Below the pieces are notes generated by a model. That model was not told where the DNA came from. It saw only the letters and a program-made list of their open reading frames with translations, and searched no databases. 62,152 bases of DNA from Fibrobacter succinogenes (lineage in GTDB: Bacteria > Fibrobacterota > Fibrobacteria > Fibrobacterales > Fibrobacteraceae), in assembly GCA_902794535.1 (NCBI GenBank), contig CADBHQ010000018.1, positions 1 to 62,152 on the forward strand, given 5' to 3'. A program made the position numbers and the translations under genes. Positions 48,478 through 56,252 of this stretch are shown piece by piece; positions within the stretch are counted from its first letter, which is position 1; the number at the start of each line of letters is the position of its first letter.

Positions 48478-48942
48478 CTAGCGCGGAAACTTCAGCTTTT
48501 CGCCGGTGGCAACGTCGTTGTAAGGCTTCTTGCCTTCGTGGAACTTCTGGTTGATTACCAGGTTGTCGATACGGCGACGCAGGCCCTGTTCGGTCTTGCA
48601 GAAGAAGTAGGCGACCTTGTTGGTGCCGGGCACCAGGAACATGGCGAGCTTGTACTTCTGAGACACTGCGCGGCGGAAGAACTTGAGGTCTTCTTTCTTG
48701 GGCACCACGAGGTGAGAACCTTCCTTGACTTCGCAAATCATGTCTGCATCGGCCAGCAGGGCGCGAGACTTCTGCTTGAGAGCGGCAAAGTTAGGTTCGG
48801 TGTTCTTCTTGATAGTTTCAAGACTGAATGCACCACCGCCTTCCTTGAGGGCTTTGCGGACACCGCGGAATGCGAAAACACCCAATACGATGACAAATAA
48901 GGCAATAAGGAATGGCCAGTAGTTGGCGAGAAAATCTAACAT
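48478..48942 (-). CDS. Small membrane-anchored protein, unknown
   Basis: 154 aa, not recognised. N-terminal membrane helix (FLANYWPFLIALFVIVLGVF), then a soluble domain with a Gly-rich turn (ALKEGGGAFSLETIKKNTEP) and basic segments (KLAMFLVPGTNKVAYFFCKT). Probably anchored in the inner membrane, soluble domain in the cytoplasm. GAGG is 6 nt from the ATG. Minus-strand TATATTTG (48974-48981) lies 31 nt upstream. Same transcript as hrpB likely. Confidence 0.6.
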   Translation of the reverse strand: MLDFLANYWPFLIALFVIVLGVFAFRGVRKALKEGGGAFSLETIKKNTEPNFAALKQKSRALLADADMICEVKEGSHLVVPKKEDLKFFRRAVSQKYKLAMFLVPGTNKVAYFFCKTEQGLRRRIDNLVINQKFHEGKKPYNDVATGEKLKFPR

Positions 48943-48973
48943 AAAAACCTCAGGGGGATCTGTTTTACGCCCG

Positions 48974-48981
48974 CAAATATA
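48974..48981 (-). promoter_or_regulatory. TATATTTG promoter box of the 48478-hrpB pair
   Basis: Exact TAnnTTTG on the minus strand. The leader of about 25 nt contains a Shine-Dalgarno sequence. Confidence 0.5.
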
Positions 48982-48999
48982 GAAAAAAGCTGAGTGGAC

Positions 49000-49040
49000 T
49001 GTAGGAAGTAGACAGTAAACAGTAGGACGAAGTCCGTTGG
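49000..49040 (+). repeat. AGTAGACAGTAAACAGTAGG iteration
   Basis: Low-complexity iteration of a WGTAGRMAG-like unit (GTAGGAAGTAGACAGTAAAC then AGTAGGACGAAG) lying just before the promoter of the Omp85 gene. Similar in style to the repeats at 30071 and 52110. Confidence 0.4.
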
Positions 49041-49065
49041 TGATTAGGAAATATCAAGCTTTTTC

Positions 49066-49073
49066 TATATTCA
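49066..49073 (+). promoter_or_regulatory. TATATTCA promoter-like box of the second Omp85 gene
   Basis: 6 of 8 to TAnnTTTG, ending 5 nt before the GTG at 49079. It supports GTG 49079 as a leaderless start. Confidence 0.4.
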
Positions 49074-49078
49074 TAATT

Positions 49079-50386
49079 GTGTTAGATTTTCTGAAAAGAA
49101 TTGTTTTTACATGTGTTGTAACAGCTTGTTTTTCGGGATTGGCATTTGCTGAAACGAGTGCTTGCCCCGAAGGAACGGTTATTTCCTCGATCCAGTTCGA
49201 GGGACTAGAGCATACCAAGTCTCGCGTGGTGGAACGCGAGCTCTTGAATAAGGCAGGGTCGCCGTTCTCTGCCGAAAAGTTCGAACTTGAAAAACGCCGT
49301 CTGCAAGACTTGGACTTGTTTACCGAAATCTCGGCGGGGTGTGAAGGCGGAAATCTCACGTATCATTTTAAGGAAATCTTCCGCTGGATTCCGGCTCCTG
49401 CGGGCAAAACGACCGAGCGCGACGGGCTTATGCTTGGCCTTGCTCTAGCGAACTTGAATGTGCTTGGCGAAGATATTCGTGCCGAAGTCCAGTTCCGTAC
49501 ATCGACTAGGCATTTCCTCGACAACAACGAGTATGCTTTCTACGCAAGTTCTCCTTATCTGTTCGGGACTCCGCTGGGTTGGAATTTTGAATTTTCGCAT
49601 ACCGATAGTTACGATGACATTCGCGGCTATTATGACAACAGCTGGCTTTGGGATTTGGACTTGGACTACAAATTCATGCCTCACCTGTACATTCTGGGAA
49701 CGCTTGTTGGCAGGAACCTGAAGAATGCGGCCTTCTTGCCTGAATTTGGTGCGGGCTTTGCCTTTGATTACCGCGACAGCAAGATTGATACTCGCAAGGG
49801 CATTTATTACGAATACATGATGACTCATGTGGGCGCCGGAGACAATCAAGATTCCGATTGCGATGTGTCTGACGGCGAAAGTTGCGAAGGAATGGGTGGC
49901 GAAAACTATTGGGAACTTTTGACCGATGCTCGTGCCTACTATTCCGTAAGTCGTTTTGTGACCGGCGCGACGGCGCTAGTTCGCTACCGCCCGGGCGATG
50001 TCAAATTCTACGATTACTTTTCGCATGGGGGCGTGAATTCCTACCGAGGCCGTTATGGCGATTCGAAACGCTTGGGAGCGCACGAAGCCTTGCTCAATTT
50101 GGAAGAACGCTTTATCTTGCTCGACCGTCAGCCGGCAAGCATCTTGGGCGTGAATTTTTTCTATGGCGTGCAACTGGTGGCAGGTCTCGACGGCAGCTTG
50201 CTTTGGAGCTCGGGTCGCCCCGGTTGGGATGACTACGAAGGGGCCGTCTATGGTGGCGTCCATTTGGTGGTGCCCGCGGTTGACCGCTTGCGTTTTGAAG
50301 TGGGATATAGCCCCGATAGGGGAGAACCCAAGTTCTTCTTTGGCATGATTGAAAAGGTGTCGACGTCTCGTTGGCGCAGCAGATAG
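49079..50386 (+). CDS. Omp85/BamA-superfamily outer-membrane protein, second copy
   Basis: 435 aa from GTG 49079. Signal peptide MLDFLKRIVFTCVVTACFSG...FA. One POTRA domain (ISSIQFEGLEHTKSRVVERE, then FSAEKFELEKRRLQDLDLFT), then a D15-type barrel: RDSKIDTRKGIYYEYMMTH, FSHGGVNSYRGRYGDSK (barrel lid motif), LLNLEERFILLDRQP. It probably inserts or exports outer-membrane proteins; the single POTRA distinguishes it from BamA (five). Similar in layout to 22137-23507. An upstream GTG at 49037 would add residues encoded by a repeat and is rejected. Confidence 0.8.
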   Translation: MLDFLKRIVFTCVVTACFSGLAFAETSACPEGTVISSIQFEGLEHTKSRVVERELLNKAGSPFSAEKFELEKRRLQDLDLFTEISAGCEGGNLTYHFKEIFRWIPAPAGKTTERDGLMLGLALANLNVLGEDIRAEVQFRTSTRHFLDNNEYAFYASSPYLFGTPLGWNFEFSHTDSYDDIRGYYDNSWLWDLDLDYKFMPHLYILGTLVGRNLKNAAFLPEFGAGFAFDYRDSKIDTRKGIYYEYMMTHVGAGDNQDSDCDVSDGESCEGMGGENYWELLTDARAYYSVSRFVTGATALVRYRPGDVKFYDYFSHGGVNSYRGRYGDSKRLGAHEALLNLEERFILLDRQPASILGVNFFYGVQLVAGLDGSLLWSSGRPGWDDYEGAVYGGVHLVVPAVDRLRFEVGYSPDRGEPKFFFGMIEKVSTSRWRSR

Positions 50387-50504
50387 CCAATTGAGAACCA
50401 AATAAAGTAAACAGCCCTTTACAAATTTTGGATAAATACTAAATTAGGACTCATATTTATAACAAAAAGATAATATGGCTCAAAGTGGGCCTTTTGGAGT
50501 ATAA

Positions 50505-51095
50505 ATGGCAATTAATTATCTGGATCTTCCGATTGGTCGCAAGTACCCGTTCGAAGTGGACTGCGTCGTGGAAATCGGTAAAGACACCAACCTCAAGTAC
50601 GAATATGACGAACGCCTGCACGTGTTCCGCCTGGACCGCTGCCTGCTGAGCTCCATGAGCTACCCCTGTACTTACGGCTTTATCCCGAGCACCAAGGCTG
50701 ACGATGGTGACGCTATCGATATGCTGATTTACAGCCCCGCCTCGATGCAGACGGGTACGGTTTGCACCTGCCGCGTGATTGGTGCACTCGACATGACTGA
50801 CGGTGGCCGCAAGGACTATAAGGTTCTGGGCGTTCCCGTTTTTAATCCGCGCCCCATCAAGGACATTTCTGATGTGGACCAGATGTTCCTGCGCATTACG
50901 CGTAACTTCTTCCAGAACTACAAGGAACTGGAAGGCAAGGACGTTCAGATTGGTGAATGGCAGAATGCTGCCTTTGCTCGCGAAAAGGTGATTGCGGCAC
51001 ACAAGGCTTACTTCCAGATGCAGGTTCAGGTGCCTGAAACTTGCTACCAGGAACCGGAAAGTGTCGACCACTTACCGCCTGAAGAACTGATTTAA
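50505..51095 (+). CDS. ppa: Family I inorganic pyrophosphatase
   Basis: 196 aa. MSYPCTYGFIPSTKADDGDA and IDMLIYSPASM hold the D-G-D-x-x-D metal cluster (DGDAID), with an upstream YEYDERLHVFRLDR and later FNPRPIKDISDVDQM. It hydrolyses pyrophosphate to drive biosynthesis. Family I soluble enzymes are about 175-200 aa, as here. GGAG precedes the ATG. A terminator follows. Confidence 0.92.
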   Translation: MAINYLDLPIGRKYPFEVDCVVEIGKDTNLKYEYDERLHVFRLDRCLLSSMSYPCTYGFIPSTKADDGDAIDMLIYSPASMQTGTVCTCRVIGALDMTDGGRKDYKVLGVPVFNPRPIKDISDVDQMFLRITRNFFQNYKELEGKDVQIGEWQNAAFAREKVIAAHKAYFQMQVQVPETCYQEPESVDHLPPEELI

Positions 51096-51101
51096 AAAAA
51101 A

Positions 51102-51125
51102 CGCCGCTTTTTAGCGGCGATTTTC
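51102..51125 (+). terminator. Terminator after ppa
   Basis: CGCCGC (51102-51107), TTTTTA, GCGGCG (51114-51119), then ATTTTCG. A-rich before and T-rich after, so it could serve both convergent genes. Confidence 0.7.
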
Positions 51126-51127
51126 GT

Positions 51128-52003
51128 TTAAAAGCATCTTACTTTCACCGGCAGAGCGCCGGTGATTTTTGTTTTTACGCTTTCCAGGAACTCTTTGGGG
51201 AGTGCTTCTACGCCCTTAAGCAATGGGTCACGGATGACCGTGTACAGCTGGACTTCGACAAGGTGGTTCGGACTTGCAGAATGGATGGTTGCCAAGTTTT
51301 CGATATAGCGTTCAATTTCTTGGTCGCTCGGGATTTCGCCTTGCAAGTTGCAGAGCATGGTCTGAATGCAAATCGGATAAACCTTGATTGCTTTAGTTAG
51401 GTTGTCTAGAATCTTGGCGAGATGCAGGGGAGAACGGTTCATTTTTTTGAACCAATCTTCGGTGCCGGCGTCAAGCTTTGCCCAGATTTCGCCGTCACTT
51501 TCCAGCAGTCGAGAAAGCCCAAGTTCTACCGCAGGACTTTCGAGGTGGCTAGCGTTTGTGATGAGGCGCAACTTAAAATCACCAAGCTTCGGCGTGAATT
51601 CCTTTTGAATTTCACGCATACGCTGGCAGATTTCCGGGAATTCCTTGACAATAGTGGATTCGCCGTCGCCCGAAAGACAAATATCTTTCAAGAGCTTGTT
51701 TTGGGCAGGAACATTTTCGAATGCTTTGCACTTGGCAAATTCGCCGGATTCATAAAAAACGAGAAATTCGCGCAGTTCGCGTTCAACCGCATCGACGTCG
51801 ACGGGAATGCGTTTGTGGCCTTCTTGCGGGCCGCTTTGGCAGTATGCGCACGAAAAAGAACAGTGGTGGTCGGGGTTTAAATTTACACCAAGTGAAAGAC
51901 CGCCTGCACGCCGGCTAATGACCGGGTATACCCAGGTGTTTTTTTCCCATTCACGCGGGTGGCTGCTCCACGCAGCTATTAAAGCTTTTTCCTGTTCATT
52001 CAT
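51128..52003 (-). CDS. Radical SAM protein
   Basis: 291 aa. CSFSCAYC is the 4Fe-4S motif (about 48-55), followed by CLSGDGESTI (GGE-like) and LRLITNASHLESPAVELGL; the end is a beta-rich KITGALPVKVRCF. The N-terminal PREWEKNTWVYPVISRRAGG is distinctive. Substrate unknown; it resembles small radical SAM proteins annotated only by domain. TATATTTG ends 5 nt before the ATG, with no Shine-Dalgarno sequence. Confidence 0.85.
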   Translation of the reverse strand: MNEQEKALIAAWSSHPREWEKNTWVYPVISRRAGGLSLGVNLNPDHHCSFSCAYCQSGPQEGHKRIPVDVDAVERELREFLVFYESGEFAKCKAFENVPAQNKLLKDICLSGDGESTIVKEFPEICQRMREIQKEFTPKLGDFKLRLITNASHLESPAVELGLSRLLESDGEIWAKLDAGTEDWFKKMNRSPLHLAKILDNLTKAIKVYPICIQTMLCNLQGEIPSDQEIERYIENLATIHSASPNHLVEVQLYTVIRDPLLKGVEALPKEFLESVKTKITGALPVKVRCF

Positions 52004-52008
52004 GCCGC

Positions 52009-52016
52009 CAAATATA
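52009..52016 (-). promoter_or_regulatory. TATATTTG promoter box of the radical SAM gene
   Basis: Exact TAnnTTTG on the minus strand, ending 5 nt before the ATG at 52003. Confidence 0.55.
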
Positions 52017-52109
52017 GTAATCCTCGTTATAGTCTAGAACTATAGCTGGTTGCAGGTTCAAAATGGCGAATTATTTATAAGTTCTCTCGTCTCCTCATAG
52101 AGGATAACT

Positions 52110-52167
52110 CAACTAAGGAGCTATAAAGCTCCAAGTTTCGTTTATTTCGTCTTTCGCCTCTCGTCTA
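52110..52167 (+). repeat. CTCGTCT-type iteration and GGAGCT hairpin
   Basis: GGAGCT-ATA-AAGCTCC hairpin (near 52118-52133) followed by CGTTTATTTCGTCTTTCGCC and TCTCGTCTAA, the complement of the AGACGAGAG unit found inside the aminotransferase gene at 13944. Confidence 0.45.
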
Positions 52168-52173
52168 AAAAAC

Positions 52174-52181
52174 TACATTTC
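52174..52181 (+). promoter_or_regulatory. TACATTTC promoter-like box of the 52186 gene
   Basis: 7 of 8 to TAnnTTTG, ending 4 nt before the ATG at 52186, with no Shine-Dalgarno sequence. Confidence 0.45.
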
Positions 52182-52185
52182 CAGC

Positions 52186-53421
52186 ATGCAGTTTGTATTG
52201 AAGTCTGTCTTGATTTCGCTTGCGCTTGTCGGATATGCTTTGGCCGACGGCATTAAGCCCGAAGCCCTTGCAAAAGACGGTGCGGTGACTCGCGATCGCC
52301 ACTTGACTGAAATCCGCGATATCATGCGTGGTGGGCGAGGTGGTTACATTGATTTCGGCTTTTATTACACGCCGATTTCTAGCCAGTTGCCGTTAGACAG
52401 CAAGTATGGCGAACACGACGGCTTTGCGTTCAATCATCATTTTGCTGGCTTTGGTGCCGGCGAAGTGGGCAAGAACCGCCATATGGGCGCTCTCCTTTGG
52501 TATGACCGCTCCGGTTGGGATGGCGAAGACTTTTTATTCTTCCCGCAGTACAATGAATTTTCTCTCCAGCGTTCTGTTGTCACTTGGGGCTTGACCTTTA
52601 CCGATGCCAATTTGGATTGGACGATTGCGGCTGGTATGCAGCACCAGAATCTGGAACACCGCGGCAAGATTTACCCGCACGAAGACGATTCCCTGGCATA
52701 CAGCTGGGCTCATTTGCGCTGGAGCAAGTTCAGCGCTCAGGCGAATTTCTATCGCACCGATTGGCGCTTGTTCCGCTTTTCGCTTGACTTAGAAAGTCGT
52801 GCAGTTTATGGAGGTAAAAAATCGGGCCTGCTGACTTATTTGCCGAATGTGTCGCTTGCCATGTACAATGCCGACGACGAAGGCGATATTGATTCTATGC
52901 GCGTCACTTGGGAACAGAATCTTTATAACCAGCAGCTTTATGCCGAAGTCGCAGTGGACTTGAACGATACCTGGTTCCATAGCGCGGCCCTCAAGTTTTA
53001 TCCGGATCCTTCCCGCATGATCGGTTTTGAAGCGACATGCTTGAACCGTGTCAGACATAAACAGCTTTCTGATGACTTGGTTGAAGAAGAAAGCGACTTG
53101 TTGTGGGGCGGTGCAATCGATTTGCTGTTTGCCCGCATTGCATACAATGCCGCCTACGATTACGACAACTTTTTTGGTGCCAAGGGAACCTTCCTTTTGG
53201 AATTCAAATTTAACCTTGCTTCTATCGATGGTTGGCTGTTTAACCGCGGCGCTGCCCGCAGTGCTCCGATGGAAACAGGTGTCGTGAAACCGTTCGACAA
53301 GAATAAGTATAGCGAAATAACTCCGTTGAATGCAAACTCGGCTCCCAAGACAATAGAGGCTAAGGGTATCCGCTACGAAAAGGTGGGTGGCTCTACGGGT
53401 AGTACAGAAGGAGGCAACTGA
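52186..53421 (+). CDS. Outer-membrane beta-barrel-like protein, unknown
   Basis: 411 aa, family not recognised. Signal peptide MQFVLKSVLISLALVGYALA, then an amphipathic beta pattern with many aromatic ends (GGYIDFGFYYTPISSQL, GALLWYDRSGWDGEDFLFFP, FSAQANFYRTDWRLFRFSLD, LLEFKFNLASIDGWLF) and a low-complexity Gly/Thr C-terminus. Consistent with a porin-like barrel. It is coupled by a 1-nt overlap (TGATG) with the lipoprotein gene downstream, suggesting a barrel-lipoprotein pair. Confidence 0.6.
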   Translation: MQFVLKSVLISLALVGYALADGIKPEALAKDGAVTRDRHLTEIRDIMRGGRGGYIDFGFYYTPISSQLPLDSKYGEHDGFAFNHHFAGFGAGEVGKNRHMGALLWYDRSGWDGEDFLFFPQYNEFSLQRSVVTWGLTFTDANLDWTIAAGMQHQNLEHRGKIYPHEDDSLAYSWAHLRWSKFSAQANFYRTDWRLFRFSLDLESRAVYGGKKSGLLTYLPNVSLAMYNADDEGDIDSMRVTWEQNLYNQQLYAEVAVDLNDTWFHSAALKFYPDPSRMIGFEATCLNRVRHKQLSDDLVEEESDLLWGGAIDLLFARIAYNAAYDYDNFFGAKGTFLLEFKFNLASIDGWLFNRGAARSAPMETGVVKPFDKNKYSEITPLNANSAPKTIEAKGIRYEKVGGSTGSTEGGN

Positions 53422-53795
53422 TGAATGGTGCAATGAAAAAAGTTTCGATCTTTGCCGTATTGCTTGCTTGTTGCCTTACGCTTTCGGGCTGTTTAACGCA
53501 TTGGTTTATTGATTCGTCGACAAGACTCCAGATTGAAAATAAATCGAGCAAGACCGTTGTCGAAGTTGGTATTCTTGCTGACGACGGTTCCGACTATAAA
53601 GTGTGGATTCAAGATACAATTCGCACGGGTGAAAAAAGCCGTGTCTACGAAGAAGACTGGGTCGGAACATTCCGCTTGAAAATCAAAACTCTCGATTCGG
53701 ATTATGAAATCGAAGACCTGAAGTTCGAAGGCGGAAGCGAATACATGGTGCTTTCAGATAGTGCAAACGGTTCGCTGCACTACGAATTCAAATAG
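53421..53795 (+). CDS. Small lipoprotein, unknown
   Basis: 124 aa. Lipobox LSGC (LACCLTLSGCLTHWF) at residue about 24, then one small beta-sandwich-like domain (LQIENKSSKTVVEVGILADD, VGTFRLKIKTLDSDYEI). AGGAGG precedes the ATG, which overlaps the stop of the upstream barrel gene. It probably sits at the outer membrane beside that protein. Function unknown. It is convergent with the GGDEF-EAL gene, 13 bp apart. Confidence 0.65.
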   Translation: MNGAMKKVSIFAVLLACCLTLSGCLTHWFIDSSTRLQIENKSSKTVVEVGILADDGSDYKVWIQDTIRTGEKSRVYEEDWVGTFRLKIKTLDSDYEIEDLKFEGGSEYMVLSDSANGSLHYEFK

Positions 53796-53808
53796 CTTTA
53801 CGGCTTTT

Positions 53809-56088
53809 TTAAGCGACCTTAGTGTCGCAGACTTTTTCGAATTCGCCCACGGTCATGGGCTTTGCGAAGTAGTAGCCTTGGAACAGGTTGCAACCCATTT
53901 TGTTCAGCATGTTGTACTGGGCTTCGGTTTCAACGCCTTCGGTGAGCGAAGAAAGTCCGAGATCGCCCGAAAGCTTGAGCACGTTGCGCAAAATGATTTC
54001 TGCTTTTCGGCTGTTCTTGGAACTGCTCAGGAACTTCATGTCGATTTTCAAAACGTCAAGCGGCATATCCTTGAGCTGGTTTAGCGACGAATAACCGCTG
54101 CCAAAGTCATCCATTTCGACAATGAATCCGCTTTCACGGAATTTGTTCAAAATCGACATACGGCTTTCAATATCGGTCATCATCGAGGTTTCTGTGATTT
54201 CGATACGCAAGCGAGACGGGTCGACCTTGAATTCTTCGATCAGGGAACAAATTTCGGCGAAGACATCCATAAACAAGAAGTCTTTGGGCGAAATATTGAT
54301 TGAAATGAACATGTGGGATTTTTCGCCTGTCCAAGTCGAAAGAATCTCGCATGCCGCACGCCAAACGTACTTGTCGATGTCGGCAATCATGCCGTTCTTT
54401 TCGAATGTCGGGATAAAAGTGTCTGGCTGAAGGAACCCTTCTCTCGGGTGATCCCAGCGGATAAGCGCTTCGGCTCCGATAATGACTCCGTTGTTGTCGA
54501 CAATGGGCTGCAAGTAAGGCTGTAATTGCTTTTCTTCGAGGGCCTTTTCAAGTTGGGCCGAAATCATTTGGTCCCAAAGAACCTGGTCGCGCATGTCGTC
54601 GTCGTAGAAGGTGATATGCTTGTTGTATTCGTTCTTGATTGAGGTCAGGGCAAGTTGTGCGCGGTCGAACATGATAGCGATATCGATGTCGCGCTCCGTA
54701 ATCTTGTAGATTCCCATGTGCATTAAAATGCGGTGTTCAATAGATCCGTTCGAAATGACGTGGCGAGAGAACTTGCGTTCGAGCTGTTTGAGGTTTGCGT
54801 CTCCTGCGGGAAAACATATTCCAAAGTCGTCTCCGCCTAAGCGCCCGTAAACCCATTCCTTGGTGGAATTTTCCCGGAGCCATTGTGCCACATTTCTTAA
54901 TACACTGTCGCCCATGGCGTTTCCAAAGATGTCGTTTACGATTTTGAAATCCTTGATGTCAAAATAGGCGATCCAATATTGGGTGCTTGTCTTGGAGTCT
55001 ACCAAATCTCTGATTTTCTTAAACAAGGTTTCCTTGGTGAAAAGGCCAGTCAATTTGTCGTGAGTGGCGTTATAGATTTCTTGCAAATGGTGCAATTCAT
55101 CTTTGGTGATGTCTTTTACGCTAAAGAACGATCCGACCTGGTTTCCTTTGAGGTCTTTTAAGATTCTCTTTTCGAGGGAATAGTATTTGGCGTCGATTCC
55201 GGTGCCGAGAACTTGCTTTGATTTCCATTCTGGTTCTGGATCAAGAAAGTCATCGAACAGGTTTGCGAGCATCAAGGGGGCCAAATCCATTCTTTTCGGG
55301 CTTAGCTGCAGGAATTTCATGCCGTAGCTGTTTGCCCAAATGCAGCGGTCGTTCATGTCAAAGAAGAATAGGGATTCGGACATGTTGGCGGCAATGTTTG
55401 CAAGCATTCTGTCCAAGAGCTGGAACGAACGGTAGATAATCGAAAAATAGAACAGCAAGAATACGAATACGCTTAGCCCAATCATGGAATGGTTAATGGG
55501 CAATCTCGACGAAATAGCGTAAGTCTGCCATGCGCCCGCAAGCAACATGGTCAAGAAGATGACGTAATACTTTTCGGCATAAATTCTTGGAACGCGAATG
55601 CTTTTGACAAAGAAAATGGCGAGAGATATAAATAAAGCGGTGTATACGGCCATTCGGTGGTAAATTTGTCCGATATAGGGGACCAATCTATAATAAATGG
55701 CGTTTTCGACGGTGATGGGTTCTACGCTAAAGGCTTGTCCGAATATCGGATTGAAGGCAAATTGAATGACATCGATAGCGAGGGCGGCGTAGATGATTCT
55801 TTGTACCCAGTGGTATTTCCAATCAATATCGCAGTACGTAAACGAGAAATTGATTAGGGTGAGTGCCATCAGGGTCATGCCGACAAAATAAGTGTAGCAC
55901 CCTATAATAGAAAGCGTTTCGCTTTCGGACACGAGAAGAATTAGGTTGCCGATAACCGGTAAAAATGTGGCAAAAGAGAGATTTGCGACTGATTTTCCGA
56001 TAGATTTATTGGATCTGAGGGCTATTATTCCGCAAATAGCTAGCAATACCGCTAAAAATATAAATATAATCGAAAAAATGTCTCTCAT
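53809..56088 (-). CDS. 7TM-PAS-GGDEF-EAL cyclic-di-GMP protein with altered GGDEF
   Basis: 759 aa. Seven membrane helices (1-230, HisKA_7TM-like), a PAS-like segment (SLFFFDMNDRCIWANSYGMK), a GGDEF domain (about 335-485) whose signature is GGDDF (YGRLGGDDFGICF), and an EAL domain (about 500-755) with AEALIRW, NISPKDF, IEITET, DDFGSGYSSL and LKIDMKF. The key EAL residues are present, so cyclic-di-GMP hydrolysis is likely. The Glu-to-Asp change in GGDEF makes cyclase activity uncertain. It has a close, frameshifted paralogue just upstream (56253-58525). Confidence 0.9.
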   Translation of the reverse strand: MRDIFSIIFIFLAVLLAICGIIALRSNKSIGKSVANLSFATFLPVIGNLILLVSESETLSIIGCYTYFVGMTLMALTLINFSFTYCDIDWKYHWVQRIIYAALAIDVIQFAFNPIFGQAFSVEPITVENAIYYRLVPYIGQIYHRMAVYTALFISLAIFFVKSIRVPRIYAEKYYVIFLTMLLAGAWQTYAISSRLPINHSMIGLSVFVFLLFYFSIIYRSFQLLDRMLANIAANMSESLFFFDMNDRCIWANSYGMKFLQLSPKRMDLAPLMLANLFDDFLDPEPEWKSKQVLGTGIDAKYYSLEKRILKDLKGNQVGSFFSVKDITKDELHHLQEIYNATHDKLTGLFTKETLFKKIRDLVDSKTSTQYWIAYFDIKDFKIVNDIFGNAMGDSVLRNVAQWLRENSTKEWVYGRLGGDDFGICFPAGDANLKQLERKFSRHVISNGSIEHRILMHMGIYKITERDIDIAIMFDRAQLALTSIKNEYNKHITFYDDDMRDQVLWDQMISAQLEKALEEKQLQPYLQPIVDNNGVIIGAEALIRWDHPREGFLQPDTFIPTFEKNGMIADIDKYVWRAACEILSTWTGEKSHMFISINISPKDFLFMDVFAEICSLIEEFKVDPSRLRIEITETSMMTDIESRMSILNKFRESGFIVEMDDFGSGYSSLNQLKDMPLDVLKIDMKFLSSSKNSRKAEIILRNVLKLSGDLGLSSLTEGVETEAQYNMLNKMGCNLFQGYYFAKPMTVGEFEKVCDTKVA

Positions 56089-56252
56089 TTGCCCACAATC
56101 CCACTGTATAAGTTTTATATACGTTCTATATGGTGAATATAGGCAAATTAACGAAATTCGTTTGTTACAAATTTCTGTTCAAAAGATTACTTTATTTGTT
56201 TTTAGAGCAAAATGGGCGTTTTTAAGCCCAAGGAGAGTGCTTTTTGCTTTCG

